From assembly GCF_000266885.1 (NCBI RefSeq), contig NC_018020.1:4278001-4342000 (forward strand): a stretch of DNA of 64,000 bases. The letters run 5' to 3'. Positions within the stretch are counted from its first letter, which is position 1; each line of letters opens with the position of its first letter. Source of the DNA: Turneriella parva DSM 21527 (GTDB taxonomy: Bacteria > Spirochaetota > Leptospiria > Turneriellales > Turneriellaceae). Under the pieces are notes generated by a model. It was not told the origin of the DNA, made no database searches, and saw only the letters and a list, made by a program, of their open reading frames with translations. Shown piece by piece: positions 1 through 7,464 of the stretch. The position numbers and the translations under genes were made by a program.

Positions 1-3000
1 CCCGGCGCACTCGCATCGTAATTTACAGTCAGCCCAGGCGAAAGGTCGCTCACAAGGCCAGTCGGGCCGACCGTTGCGACGTTAAAAACATTGTTACCGT
101 TGGTCACCGTCGTGCCCGCGCTCGTCAACGTGATCGAATAGTTACCGCTGCTGTCTGAAACTGCGACACCCACGATCACGCCGTCATCGAAAAGATAAAC
201 CGTCGTGTTCGCAGTAGTCGTGCCGGTGAACACAAGACCGGGAGCCACTGCGGCGCATGGACTTACTGTAGAAAAAACGCAAGGGTTCGTCGCATTGTCT
301 GAATTCGAAACACCCAAATCTGAACTGTCGCCCAGATTTGTCGTCGCAGGCGCGGTCGCTGAACCACTGAACGTTGCAGAATTAGGAGTGCCAATTGTAT
401 TGCCGGCTGTATCCGTTAAACCAGTCGCTGTCACCGTATAGCTGTTTGAAGAACCATATGCGCCCGGGGTAATTGTCAGGCGTACTTTCGTCGTATCTGC
501 CTGCCTGACGGCTGCAGAAACAGAATTGCCGCCCGTAACTGTATACTTCGTCGCGCAGGTGCCCGTTGAAGTGCATTCAACAGAAGTCAGGCCCATCGAC
601 TCTGTAAATGAAAGCTCGACAGTCATCGAATTGATCAACACCGCCTGGTAGAGCGTCGGTGCCGTCACCGACGAACCGATGCCAGAGAAATTCACTGTCT
701 GCGAGGACATGATACGCGGCGTGGGAGAAGCTCTGTCCTCAATGTTTCGCACCGTCAGGGCATACTGGACGGCACTTGTGCCAGGAGCACTCAGCGTCAA
801 CGTACAATATGTATAGGGCGATGGACAATCAGCACCTGTGATACTACCTGAAAGTGCAGGCGAAAACAAGTAGTTGTCAGCAAAATTTTCACCGCCGTTC
901 ACGCCATTAGAATCATCCACCGGTTCGCTGAAATAAATGCGAACCTGCGTATTTGAAAGAGCAGAAACAGACACCACCGTAGGTGATGTCTCATCTGTAG
1001 CGTCGGTACCAGAATAGCTGAAGTTGGCACTGTTGTTCGTACCGCCAATCGCATTGCCAGCAAGATCAGAAACCGTGTTCACAGTTACCGTACACGTCGT
1101 TGGGCCAGCCTGTGATACCGTCGTCACTACAAGCTGCACAACGCCTGCGCTTACCTGTATCGGAGTTCCTGTTACAACTGTGGGGCAGCCAACAGGGCCT
1201 GAAAGGACAAAATCACCATTATCAATCGTTGCATTGTTGAGTGGTTCATTAAAATTCACAATAACTGTCGTCGCTGCATTCGACGAAGCACTCGTCACCC
1301 GGGGTGCCTGCGTCGAAGTTGGGCCCGTAAATGTACCGCCGTTCGGTACGGTCGTCAGAAGGCCATTGCCTGTGGCATCCTGGCCACCCGTCGGGGCAAC
1401 ATCGCTGTATGCCAGCGTGTAGGTCGTACCAGACGCCATTGCCGTAGCCAGGCTAATCCTGACATATGGAGAATAATCGCCCGCAGCGCCACCTGTCGGA
1501 GAAAGTCTTACTTCAGATATGTCCGTTGCAACCAATGGTGATAGGGTATAATCAAAACCATCGCCCGCAGTTGTATCGTCAATCGATGACCTTGGCCCGA
1601 TCGGCTCTGACCACTCTACCATCACTGTGCTGCTATCAACAGGGTAGATCGCCACAATATAAGGTTTGCCGTCGCCAGTGAAAGTCGTCGTCGAAGTTGT
1701 CAGGCTATTACCAGCAACATCCTGAATGCCAGAGATTGTCGCCGAATAATTCTGCGTCGTCTGGTCGGTAGATGTCGTCACATCGCAGTACGTATAGTTG
1801 CCTGCACCCGTGTAGCAGGTTACACCTGTCACCGTGAGCGAAGGAGAAAAAGAAAAATCACCCGTGCCCACGGTCGAATCGTTGATCGGTTCTGTAAAAG
1901 TCACACGCACCGTGTTCGAATTCGTCGCCTGAACCGAGGCTACCGCTGGTGCTGTCGTATCCGTCGCGGCAGAATAGCTGAAAATGGCTGACTGCGTCGC
2001 TGCGGTCAGTGCTACGCTGGCAGATGAAGTAATCGCCGTGTTCACCGTCAATGTACACGTACCCGTCGTGCCCGTCACAAGCCCGCTCAAAAGAATTTGT
2101 GTAGAGCTAACGACAGAAAATGTCGCCGCAGAGGCAGACAGGGTACCGCAATTCGCGAAGCTATAGTTCGCTCGCGTTGTCAGAGGTGTACTGCCAACCG
2201 CCGGCGTCGGCTGAATGGCGTTCGCCATCGCCTGGTCAAAAGTCACCAGCACTGAGGTCGGTGAACCAGAAACAGCACTCACAACACGCGGAGTACTGGC
2301 TGTATAAAGAAATCCGATGGAACAGGTCGTATTTGCCACCGCATTGCCCCAGATATCACGCACGTTGCGCGCCCCGATGGCATAGATTGTACCGGTTGTC
2401 ATCGCGCTTCGTGTCAGCGTCACCCTGGCAAAATTCACGCTATCTCTGACACTACCGGTCGCAGCTGTCCCCGCAGAGAAAGTGCCATCGGCCTGGCAGG
2501 CCGCAACTGCTGCGGCAGCGTTCGCGCCCGTATAGAAACGGTAATTCGTAGCTGTAGCACTCGTCGTCGCGTCCAGTGCCTCATTAAAGAACACCTCTAA
2601 TGTCGTGTTCGTCGTTACTGAAACACTGCTGAACTGAGGACCTGTCTGGTCGGCATTCGTCGGCGCGGTAAACGTCGCAGAGTTAGAGTTGCCGAGCGAT
2701 GAGCCATCCACACCGATAATATTCGAAGCGGTCGCAGTGTAGACAGTACCCGATGTCTGCGGAAGAGTATCAATAAAGATGATATTCGAATTATTCGGGT
2801 CGCGCGAAGCGGCAAGAATCTGCAGCAAATTGCCATTCGGAGCCGTAATGCGGTAGTTGCCCACCAGCTGGCCCGAAGAGAGCGTCACCGGCTTTGAAAA
2901 AGTCAGCATCACCCGGGTGTTCGTCAAAGGGGTCGCTGTCAAAAGAGCCAAAGAAGTCGTCGCGCGGTTGCCGAAAACAAGGTCAAATGGCTGAAAAAAC

Positions 3001-3086
3001 GTGCTGTAGGTCTTGCCAGAGCAGTTCATCGCAAAGGCCGAAACCGACAGAATTAGGGCCAATTTGGCACCGCTAAATACGCGCAT
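1..3086 (-). CDS. Giant Ig-like repeat lipoprotein 1 (partial, runs off the window)
   Basis: The frame is open from an ATG at 3086 to the window edge, so only about 1,028 N-terminal residues are visible. The start reads MRVFSGAKLALILSVSAF followed by AMNCSGK, a lipoprotein signal with Cys as the probable lipidated residue. KTYSTFFQPFDLVFG follows, shared almost exactly with the two other giant proteins. The rest is a string of about 100-residue Thr/Ser/Asn-rich modules with repeated signatures such as VRVTFTEP and VTFDQAM. These are typical of bacterial Ig-like (SbsA/Big_5-type) domains of surface proteins. No good Shine-Dalgarno is seen before the ATG. Residues corresponding to 970-1597 are nearly identical to the paralogue at 7990-17217. 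The role is inferred to be cell-surface structure or adhesion; there is no direct evidence for a ligand. Confidence 0.85.
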   Translation of the reverse strand, partial: MRVFSGAKLALILSVSAFAMNCSGKTYSTFFQPFDLVFGNRATTSLALLTATPLTNTRVMLTFSKPVTLSSGQLVGNYRITAPNGNLLQILAASRDPNNSNIIFIDTLPQTSGTVYTATASNIIGVDGSSLGNSNSATFTAPTNADQTGPQFSSVSVTTNTTLEVFFNEALDATTSATATNYRFYTGANAAAAVAACQADGTFSAGTAATGSVRDSVNFARVTLTRSAMTTGTIYAIGARNVRDIWGNAVANTTCSIGFLYTASTPRVVSAVSGSPTSVLVTFDQAMANAIQPTPAVGSTPLTTRANYSFANCGTLSASAATFSVVSSTQILLSGLVTGTTGTCTLTVNTAITSSASVALTAATQSAIFSYSAATDTTAPAVASVQATNSNTVRVTFTEPINDSTVGTGDFSFSPSLTVTGVTCYTGAGNYTYCDVTTSTDQTTQNYSATISGIQDVAGNSLTTSTTTFTGDGKPYIVAIYPVDSSTVMVEWSEPIGPRSSIDDTTAGDGFDYTLSPLVATDISEVRLSPTGGAAGDYSPYVRISLATAMASGTTYTLAYSDVAPTGGQDATGNGLLTTVPNGGTFTGPTSTQAPRVTSASSNAATTVIVNFNEPLNNATIDNGDFVLSGPVGCPTVVTGTPIQVSAGVVQLVVTTVSQAGPTTCTVTVNTVSDLAGNAIGGTNNSANFSYSGTDATDETSPTVVSVSALSNTQVRIYFSEPVDDSNGVNGGENFADNYLFSPALSGSITGADCPSPYTYCTLTLSAPGTSAVQYALTVRNIEDRASPTPRIMSSQTVNFSGIGSSVTAPTLYQAVLINSMTVELSFTESMGLTSVECTSTGTCATKYTVTGGNSVSAAVRQADTTKVRLTITPGAYGSSNSYTVTATGLTDTAGNTIGTPNSATFSGSATAPATTNLGDSSDLGVSNSDNATNPCVFSTVSPCAAVAPGLVFTGTTTANTTVYLFDDGVIVGVAVSDSSGNYSITLTSAGTTVTNGNNVFNVATVGPTGLVSDLSPGLTVNYDASAP
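970..1597. repeat. Near-identical direct repeat, copy A (within giant lipoprotein 1)
   Basis: By eye this stretch aligns with 15104-15731 at a constant offset of 14,134 bp with about six or seven substitutions. Sequence just outside (720-970 and beyond 1,600) is visibly more divergent. The sharp change suggests recent gene conversion or duplication between the two giant lipoprotein genes. Confidence 0.8.
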
Positions 3087-3095
3087 AACGGTTGC

Positions 3096-3121
3096 GACGT
3101 ACTCTTATGGACTCTTACGAC
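3096..3121 (-). promoter_or_regulatory. Shared 26-bp leader motif with a 10-bp spaced direct repeat
   Basis: On the minus strand this contains TAAGAGT, three bases, then TAAGAGT again, giving a 10-bp period (one helical turn). It ends 9 nt before the ATG of giant lipoprotein 1. The identical 26 bp lie before giant lipoprotein 2 at 17248-17273. Flanking sequence is not conserved, so the motif is likely functional, as an operator or leader element. Confidence 0.5.
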
Positions 3122-3247
3122 AAGAAAATCCGATTCTATGTTGACTTACCGATAAAGCCTCGGCGGCGGAAGGCATGTTCGAGCGCCGCAAGTGACATAA
3201 TCGGACTCCCGCGAACCTTTTCGTCCGCTGAAGAATCCTCGTTGAAT

Positions 3248-3415
3248 CTAGCGCTTTTCGTAGAAGAAAGAATAAATGGCCAGTAGTAGGCTGACTACCG
3301 CGCCGAAATTTGCGATCGATTCAGAAACACCTCGAAATTCAGGGTATGTCGCCATCAGCGCGAAAACGACGCCGACAATAGATATGCCAAGAAAGACCAG
3401 AAACTTTGAATTCAC
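3248..3415 (-). CDS. Small membrane protein (55 aa)
   Basis: A GTG at 3415 opens a 55-codon frame that ends at TAG 3248-3250. Its start overlaps the stop of the upstream small gene (GTGA overlap). The protein begins VNSKFLVFLGISIVGVVF and carries two hydrophobic segments, about residues 4-21 and 39-51, so it is probably a two-pass or hairpin membrane protein. No family is recognised. The tight overlap with the 38-aa frame upstream argues that both are real and translationally coupled. Nothing indicates a function. Confidence 0.5.
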   Translation of the reverse strand: MNSKFLVFLGISIVGVVFALMATYPEFRGVSESIANFGAVVSLLLAIYSFFYEKR

Positions 3416-3528
3416 TTGCGCTGTTCGTGTAGAACCTTATCGGTAATAATCTTCGTCAGCCCAAGAATTATGAAGTAAAAACCGCAAATCATCATGACAG
3501 TAACGGAAATGATGAACGACAAGCTCAT
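3412..3528 (-). CDS. Small membrane protein (38 aa)
   Basis: An ATG at 3528 opens a 38-codon frame starting MSLSFIISVTVMMICGFYF, a single strongly hydrophobic segment followed by a short charged tail (HEQRK). An in-frame stop lies four codons upstream, so the start cannot move far. The stop overlaps the GTG of the next small gene. No Shine-Dalgarno is obvious. The function is unknown; it might be a small membrane peptide or toxin-like protein. The 63 bp separating it from the IS30 copy at 3595 contain nothing recognised. Confidence 0.4.
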   Translation of the reverse strand: MSLSFIISVTVMMICGFYFIILGLTKIITDKVLHEQRK

Positions 3529-3594
3529 AGGGCAAATCTAAGGAAACGCCCCCGAGGCGGCAATAATAAAGATTAATTTCTGCGGGAGGCGCAT

Positions 3595-4658
3595 GGCAGA
3601 TTCCAAAACGAAGTGCGAAAGGGATAAAGTAATGTAAGGCCGCTCCCGGGTTTCGAGGTTGATTTGCGAAAAACGACCACGGAGCCCCCGGATGCGACCC
3701 TACGTTCAACTATCAAATGATGAAAGACTGCGTATAGAAGAAAGCCTTGCTGAGGGCCTCAAGGCCAGCCAAATCGCCAGAAATCTTAAGCGACACCCGA
3801 GCACTATTTTTCGAGAGATTCGGCGTAATTCAATGCCACGACATTACAGCGCGCGGTGCGCCAGAGACGAGGCGCGAAAGCGCCAGACTAATACCAACGC
3901 CGCGAAGGTTACACCAGAGCTTTGGTCAGAGATCGGAGCATCGCTCAAGTCGACGCTGTCACCAGAACAGATCGCAGGCCGCATGCGCCTAGAACGTTTC
4001 GACGGTGTCTGCATGCAGACGATTTACAATCATGTGCGCAAGAAATCCGGCACATCGAATTTTTATCGCCTGTGCCTGCGCCGCAAAGGCAAACCATACA
4101 AGCGCAAAGTGAGGATTGAGGCTGAAAACAAAGGGTTTTTTCGCATTCACGACCTGCCAGCCGAAGCTTTGACGCGACGCAAACCCGGCTACTGGGAGGG
4201 CGATTTGGTCGAGGGTAAAATGGGCACCGGGCAGATTGCAACTTTCGTCGAAAGGCATTCGCGTTACTTGCTCGCGGCGAAACTGGAGCGCAAATTGGTG
4301 ACACAGTTTAACGCTGCAGCGCGCGACCTATTCGCCGACATCGATAACGAACGGCTGCGGGGTATCATTTACGATCGGGGCACCGAGATGAGTGGCTACC
4401 GCGACCTGCAGCAAGTGCTGAACTGCGGCATCTACTTTTGTGACCCCGGCTCGCCATGGCAGAGAGGTACGAACGAAAACACGAACGGCCTGCTGCGCGA
4501 GTCTTTTCCCAAAGGCACAGATTTTCGGCGCATCGACCAGGAACAGGTTGACGCAGCGCTTAAATTACTAAATAACCGACCACGCAAGCGGCTGAATTAC
4601 CGAACCCCGGCCGAGGTCTACTTTCGCAGCCCTATCGCACTTCGTTTTGGAATGTAAG
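3595..4658 (+). mobile_element. IS30-family insertion sequence, copy 1 (intact, 1064 bp)
   Basis: Ends were set by comparing the two copies: the shared sequence runs from GGCAGATTCC to GGAATGTAAG. It is flanked by a 3-bp direct duplication, CAT at 3592-3594 and 4659-4661. Imperfect terminal inverted repeats contain ATTCCAAAACGAAGTGCGA on both ends. Joining the flanks recreates GGCGCA-TCG-TGCGCC, so the element inserted within a small palindrome. Confidence 0.92.
3692..4657 (+). CDS. IS30-family DDE transposase
   Basis: Catalyses transposition of the element. The start ATG at 3692 (MRPYVQLSNDERLRIEE) is preceded by GGAG 8 nt upstream and is preferred over a TTG at 3659. The N-terminus holds the IS30-type helix-turn-helix (SQIARNLKRHPSTIFREIRR). 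The catalytic core has D in YWEGDLVEG, D in IIYDRGTEM and E in the strongly conserved PWQRGTNENTNGLLRESF block, so the DDE triad appears complete. The length of 321 aa is normal for the family. The stop lies inside the right terminal repeat. Confidence 0.95.
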   Translation: MRPYVQLSNDERLRIEESLAEGLKASQIARNLKRHPSTIFREIRRNSMPRHYSARCARDEARKRQTNTNAAKVTPELWSEIGASLKSTLSPEQIAGRMRLERFDGVCMQTIYNHVRKKSGTSNFYRLCLRRKGKPYKRKVRIEAENKGFFRIHDLPAEALTRRKPGYWEGDLVEGKMGTGQIATFVERHSRYLLAAKLERKLVTQFNAAARDLFADIDNERLRGIIYDRGTEMSGYRDLQQVLNCGIYFCDPGSPWQRGTNENTNGLLRESFPKGTDFRRIDQEQVDAALKLLNNRPRKRLNYRTPAEVYFRSPIALRFGM

Positions 4659-4672
4659 CATCGTGCGCCTTT

Positions 4673-4710
4673 GGTTTGCGACAAAGACGGCATCGTGCCG
4701 GTCGCAAACC
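4673..4710. repeat. Inverted repeat downstream of ssrA
   Basis: A perfect 10-bp stem (GGTTTGCGAC / GTCGCAAACC) encloses a second stem CGGCA-TCG-TGCCG. It lies 18 bp beyond the tmRNA 3' end and 14 bp from the IS30 right end. No U-run follows on either strand, so it is not a classical terminator. It may be a palindromic repeat or a processing/stability hairpin. Confidence 0.55.
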
Positions 4711-4728
4711 TACGGGCATCCTGCCCTT

Positions 4729-5088
4729 TGGAGACGGCGGGAGTCGAACCCGCGTCTTACCGCCGAATCATTCGCTTTCTACATGCTTAGTCGGTGTTTG
4801 TTTTTTCGGCTCGCGATAGCCCAACGACAGGCCATTCACTCGCTTAGCGACTTAACTTCGCCAGGGTACGCGCCGCAAATACCCCCGCTATTCTGCTGTA
4901 GGTTAAGATTATGCCTTCCGCAGACTCAGAGCATAATCCGTACCGGCCGAAGCCGGTTTGCCTTCGCTAGCGATTAAGCAGCGAGAGCGTAAGTTTCGTT
5001 TTCTGCAGTTATACAGATTGCCTTTTATGGAGGCTACCATGCATGCTTTTCAAACAACCCATTCGGCAATCGAAGCCAATGCGTCCCC
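4729..5088 (-). ncRNA. ssrA: tmRNA (transfer-messenger RNA)
   Basis: Rescues stalled ribosomes by adding a degradation tag. The 5' end GGGGACG pairs with the 3' end CGTCTCC followed by an encoded A; the terminal CCA is formed by the last bases (CTCCA). The 3' half has a tRNA-like T arm, GCGGGTTCGACTCCCGC. The tag frame at 5006-4974 on the minus strand reads A-E-N-E-T-Y-A-L-A-A followed by TAA, matching the usual ALAA-type ending recognised by ClpXP. The 5' region has the family's GGCTTCGA element. The 360-nt length is normal for a one-piece tmRNA. Confidence 0.96.
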
Positions 5089-5091
5089 TAA

Positions 5092-5119
5092 GGTTTTTTC
5101 GCCCTCTGGCGAAAAAACC
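5092..5119. repeat. Perfect hairpin just upstream of tmRNA 5' end
   Basis: GGTTTTTTCGCC and its exact complement are separated by a 4-nt loop (12-bp stem), ending 3 nt before the tmRNA 5' end. The U-run lies within the stem rather than after it, so simple termination is unlikely. It may guide processing of a precursor RNA containing the tmRNA. Confidence 0.6.
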
Positions 5120-5121
5120 GT

Positions 5122-5246
5122 AGACTACCCGAAAGTGCCGCCCGGCGCCATGCGCCGGCGTGGGCAGAAACCGCGAAGCGCTCCGCCGTGGACTTTCCGA
5201 AGGAAAGTTCAGGGTTTCTGCCCGACGAGGCACTGCAGGGTAGCCT
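5122..5246 (-). ncRNA. Candidate structured RNA upstream of ssrA (unassigned)
   Basis: The sequence folds on paper into a closed structure. The outer helix is AGGCTACCC/GGGTAGTCT (one G-U pair). It is followed by AGTGCC/GGCACT, then an 11-bp helix GGGCAGAAACC/GGTTTCTGCCC capped by two small hairpins. A side hairpin CCGGCGC-ATG-GCGCCGG lies in the 3' strand. A TATATT at 5263-5268 could be the minus-strand -10. A rod with a side hairpin in the 3' strand is loosely reminiscent of 6S RNA, but no conserved 6S, SRP or RNase P sequence signature was found. It could be an ssrA leader. Confidence 0.4.
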
Positions 5247-5318
5247 CACTTAAACCTATACCAATATACGCCAAACCGCAACCATTGCGGCAAAAAAATG
5301 AGGATTTCTAAAGATCTC

Positions 5319-5363
5319 GGCTTGCTACAATTGGGTGGCGTTGCCACCCAATCGTAGCAAGCC
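5319..5363. repeat. Large palindrome downstream of tRNA-Phe
   Basis: Arms of 21 bp with one mismatch (a possible G-U pair) and a 3-nt loop; the core is TTGGGTGGC/GCCACCCAA. It lies 10 bp past the tRNA 3' end. A short U-run occurs further downstream on the minus strand (5292-5298), so termination there is possible but not shown. The core resembles the palindrome at 7119-7159. Confidence 0.65.
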
Positions 5364-5373
5364 CCATTCACTT

Positions 5374-5446
<73 letters not shown>

Positions 5447-5520
5447 CCAGAACACTTTTCTCTGACGAGAAAAATTCCGTTCGGAGCAACCTGTGTTTAA
5501 AATGCCGGGTAAAGCACATT

Positions 5521-5543
5521 TTCACCTGAACTCAGTGCAGAGC
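5521..5543. repeat. Left half of a palindrome split by IS30 copy 2
   Basis: TTCACCTGAAC with inner AGTGC matches, in inverted form, GCACT and GTTCAGGTGAA at 6610-6627 on the other side of the IS. Rejoining the flanks after removing the IS and one AGC duplication yields an 11-bp stem plus a 5-bp inner stem. Confidence 0.8.
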
Positions 5544-6608
5544 CTTACATTCCAAAACGAAGTGCGATAGGGCTGCGAAAGTAGACCTCGGCCGGGGTTC
5601 GGTAATTCAGCCGCTTGCGTGGTCGGTTATTTAGTAATTTAAGCGCTGCGTCAACCTGTTCCTGGTCGATGCGCCGAAAATCTGTGCCTTTGGGAAAAGA
5701 CTCGCGCAGCAGGCCGTTCGTGTTTTCGTTCGTACCTCTCTGCCATGGCGAGCCGGGGTCACAAAAGTAGATGCCGCAGTTCAGCACTTGCTGCAGGTCG
5801 CGGTAGCCACTCATCTCGGTGCCCCGATCGTAAATGATACCCCGCAGCCGTTCGTTATCGATGTCGGCGAATAGGTCGCGCGCTGCAGCGTTAAACTGTG
5901 TCACCAATTTGCGCTCCAGTTTCGCCGCGAGCAAGTAACGCGAATGCCTTTCGACGAAAGTTGCAATCTGCCCGGTGCCCATTTTACCCTCGACCAAATC
6001 GCCCTCCCAGTAGCCGGGTTTGCGTCGCGTCAAAGCTTCGGCTGGCAGGTCGTGAATGCGAAAAAACCCTTTGTTTTCAGCCTCAATCCTCACTTTGCGC
6101 TTGTATGGTTTGCCTTTGCGGCGCAGGCACAGGCGATAAAAAATTCGATGTGCCGGATTTCTTGCGCACATGATTGTAAATCGTCTGCATGCAGACACCG
6201 TCGAAACGTTCTAGGCGCATGCGGCCTGCGATCTGTTCTGGTGACAGCGTCGACTTGAGCGATGCTCCGATCTCTGACCAAAGCTCTGGTGTAACCTTCG
6301 CGGCGTTGGTATTAGTCTGGCGCTTTCGCGCCTCGTCTCTGGCGCACCGCGCGCTGTAATGTCGTGGCATTGAATTACGCCGAATCTCTCGAAAAATAGT
6401 GCTCGGGTGTCGCTTAAGATTTCTGGCGATTTGGCTGGCCTTGAGGCCCTCAGCAAGGCTTTCTTCTATACGCAGTCTTTCATCATTTGATAGTTGAACG
6501 TAGGGTCGCATCCGGGGGCTCCGTGGTCGTTTTTCGCAAATCAACCTCGAAACCCGGGAGCGGCCTTACATTACTTTATCCCTTTCGCACTTCGTTTTGG
6601 AATCTGCC
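5544..6608 (-). mobile_element. IS30-family insertion sequence, copy 2 (1065 bp, inverted)
   Basis: Same ends as copy 1 but in the opposite orientation. It is flanked by a 3-bp duplication, AGC at 5541-5543 and 6609-6611. It is one base longer than copy 1. The encoded residues of the two copies are identical apart from the frameshift, so the copies are recent. The different target duplications show two independent insertions rather than one composite transposon. Confidence 0.92.
5545..6511 (-). pseudogene. IS30-family transposase, frameshifted
   Basis: The same protein as at 3692-4657, but broken. Copy 1 has five T in the tract after CACATCGAA; this copy has six T (A-run at about 6138-6143 on the plus strand). 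The extra base shifts the frame after about 124 residues (SGTSNF) and the shifted frame ends at 6083. The remaining 5545-6138 still encodes the catalytic D, D and E residues in the other frame. It is either a dead copy, a slippage-dependent product, or a homopolymer sequencing error. Confidence 0.88.
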
Positions 6609-6611
6609 AGC

Positions 6612-6770
6612 ACTTTGTTCAGGTGAATAATCATGTGTGGGGTAGATCCTACCTGATAACCACGCTCGCAACCAGTGCTGTGGCCCTGTAAACGGGGGTA
6701 ACCTGCCCCAGATTCACTTGGGTGGGCTTCAACGTAAACTATTTCGCTTAAGCAATCTGCAGAACCGCCG
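6612..6770 (-). ncRNA. Candidate small RNA, 3' end interrupted by IS30
   Basis: No credible reading frame exists here, but a good minus-strand promoter lies just upstream (6777-6805). The sequence has paired elements such as GGTA-GGATC-TACC and GGGG-CAGGTTA-CCCC. The palindrome that would have ended the RNA is split by IS30 copy 2. No known RNA family is recognised. Transcription is inferred from the promoter only. Confidence 0.3.
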
Positions 6771-6776
6771 ATACTT

Positions 6777-6805
6777 ATTATGTCACATACGCGTTTGCCC
6801 TGCAA
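6777..6805 (-). promoter_or_regulatory. Sigma70-type promoter, minus strand
   Basis: TTGCAG (complement of 6800-6805) and CATAAT (complement of 6777-6782) are separated by exactly 17 bp. No minus-strand gene follows for about 1.3 kb except the candidate small RNA and the inserted IS, which makes it the best hint of a non-coding transcript. Confidence 0.45.
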
Positions 6806-6847
6806 GTGCGTAAAAAGGCAGCCGCCACGGATGGCTGGTTTTATTCG

Positions 6848-6886
6848 GCATGGATGCCTAAATATTTGTTTCAGGAGCATCCATGC
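6848..6886 (+). promoter_or_regulatory. Leader inverted repeat covering the start codon of 6883
   Basis: GCATGGATGC at 6848-6857 is exactly complementary to GCATCCATGC at 6877-6886. The second arm contains the ATG (6883) and touches the AGGAG Shine-Dalgarno at 6873-6877. The folded RNA would hide the start codon, suggesting translational control. Confidence 0.55.
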
Positions 6887-7122
6887 ACACTACCCGTAAA
6901 CCCCCTATTGCCGCCAGCCGCAATAAGTTCAAGAAGGTTCTCTCGCAATATGTAAAACACCAGGGCCTCGACCTTGAAGTGACGCTGAAATCGGGCGAGC
7001 GCATCACGCTCTCGAAGATGCGTAAGATTGAAGGTGAAAACGTGGTTTCAACAACTCCGCGCGGCGTGCAGTCGCACCTCGCGATTCGCGACATTCAGCA
7101 TCTCGAAGTATTTGTTAATTGA
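6883..7122 (+). CDS. Small conserved-looking protein, possible Sm/SH3-like fold (79 aa)
   Basis: The start is ATG 6883 with AGGAG 5 nt upstream. The N-terminal 25 residues are basic (MHTTRKPPIAASRNKFKKVL). The rest alternates short hydrophobic strands (LDLEVTLKSGERITL, NVVSTTPRG, HLAIRDIQHLEVFV), a pattern compatible with a small beta barrel like the Sm/Hfq or SH3 folds. This is a guess from strand pattern, not from a recognised motif. The start codon is within an inverted repeat, and the stop lies inside the palindrome at 7119-7159. It converges with the DUF1858-type gene. Confidence 0.7.
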   Translation: MHTTRKPPIAASRNKFKKVLSQYVKHQGLDLEVTLKSGERITLSKMRKIEGENVVSTTPRGVQSHLAIRDIQHLEVFVN

Positions 7123-7159
7123 TTACATTTGGTGGGCTTTGCCCACCAAATGTAATCAA
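7119..7159. repeat. Palindrome between convergent genes (bidirectional terminator or REP-like)
   Basis: Perfect 19-bp arms with a TTT loop; the core GGTGGGC-TTT-GCCCACC is a common form of bacterial REP-like element. It overlaps the stop codons of both convergent genes. There is no clear U-run, so termination is only one option. Confidence 0.7.
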
Positions 7160-7407
7160 TCTTCAAGAAGTGCGTTCATGCTCGCCAGAAGTGCGTCGAG
7201 CGGAACGCCATAACCCATACAGATCTGTTCGAGCGTCTCAATTTCGTTGATGCCGCAGTGTGAACAGCCGCCGAGGTGAAAACTCGCGAGCACGAGGCCT
7301 GCTTCTGGGTGTATGCGCAGCGCTTCGCCTACCGTCGTCTGGCCCGTGAACTGGGGTTTGGTTTCTGTTGTCGTTTCTGCTTCGGTGACGGCACCACTGT
7401 TTTCCAT
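7156..7407 (-). CDS. DUF1858-type redox-disulfide domain protein (83 aa)
   Basis: The start is placed at MENSGAV (7407). The frame extends to 7443, but a promoter-like TATATT at 7414-7419 with TTGGGC 18 bp upstream would overlap that extension and suggests an almost leaderless transcript. The C-terminal 60 residues match the DUF1858/ScdA-N-type domain: TVGEALRIHPEAGLVLASFHLGGCSHCG. The CxxC (GGCSHCG) is the likely redox or metal site. Relatives accompany hybrid-cluster or iron-sulphur repair proteins. Here it stands alone, next to a SOR-like lipoprotein in the same direction (57 bp downstream of it). Confidence 0.85.
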   Translation of the reverse strand: MENSGAVTEAETTTETKPQFTGQTTVGEALRIHPEAGLVLASFHLGGCSHCGINEIETLEQICMGYGVPLDALLASMNALLED

Positions 7408-7464
7408 ACCGGAAATATAGCCTAAACCGGAACTTTTGCCCAAAAAACCGGGTCGCGGCCGATT

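Noticed and set aside
5122-5246. RNase P RNA or SRP RNA assignment
   Set aside because: A GGAAAGTCC string resembles part of RNase P RNA, but length and other conserved regions do not fit; the SRP tip motif is absent.
6612-6880. Cobalamin or other known riboswitch before 6883
   Set aside because: A few short strings look similar, but no complete conserved box set was found on either strand.
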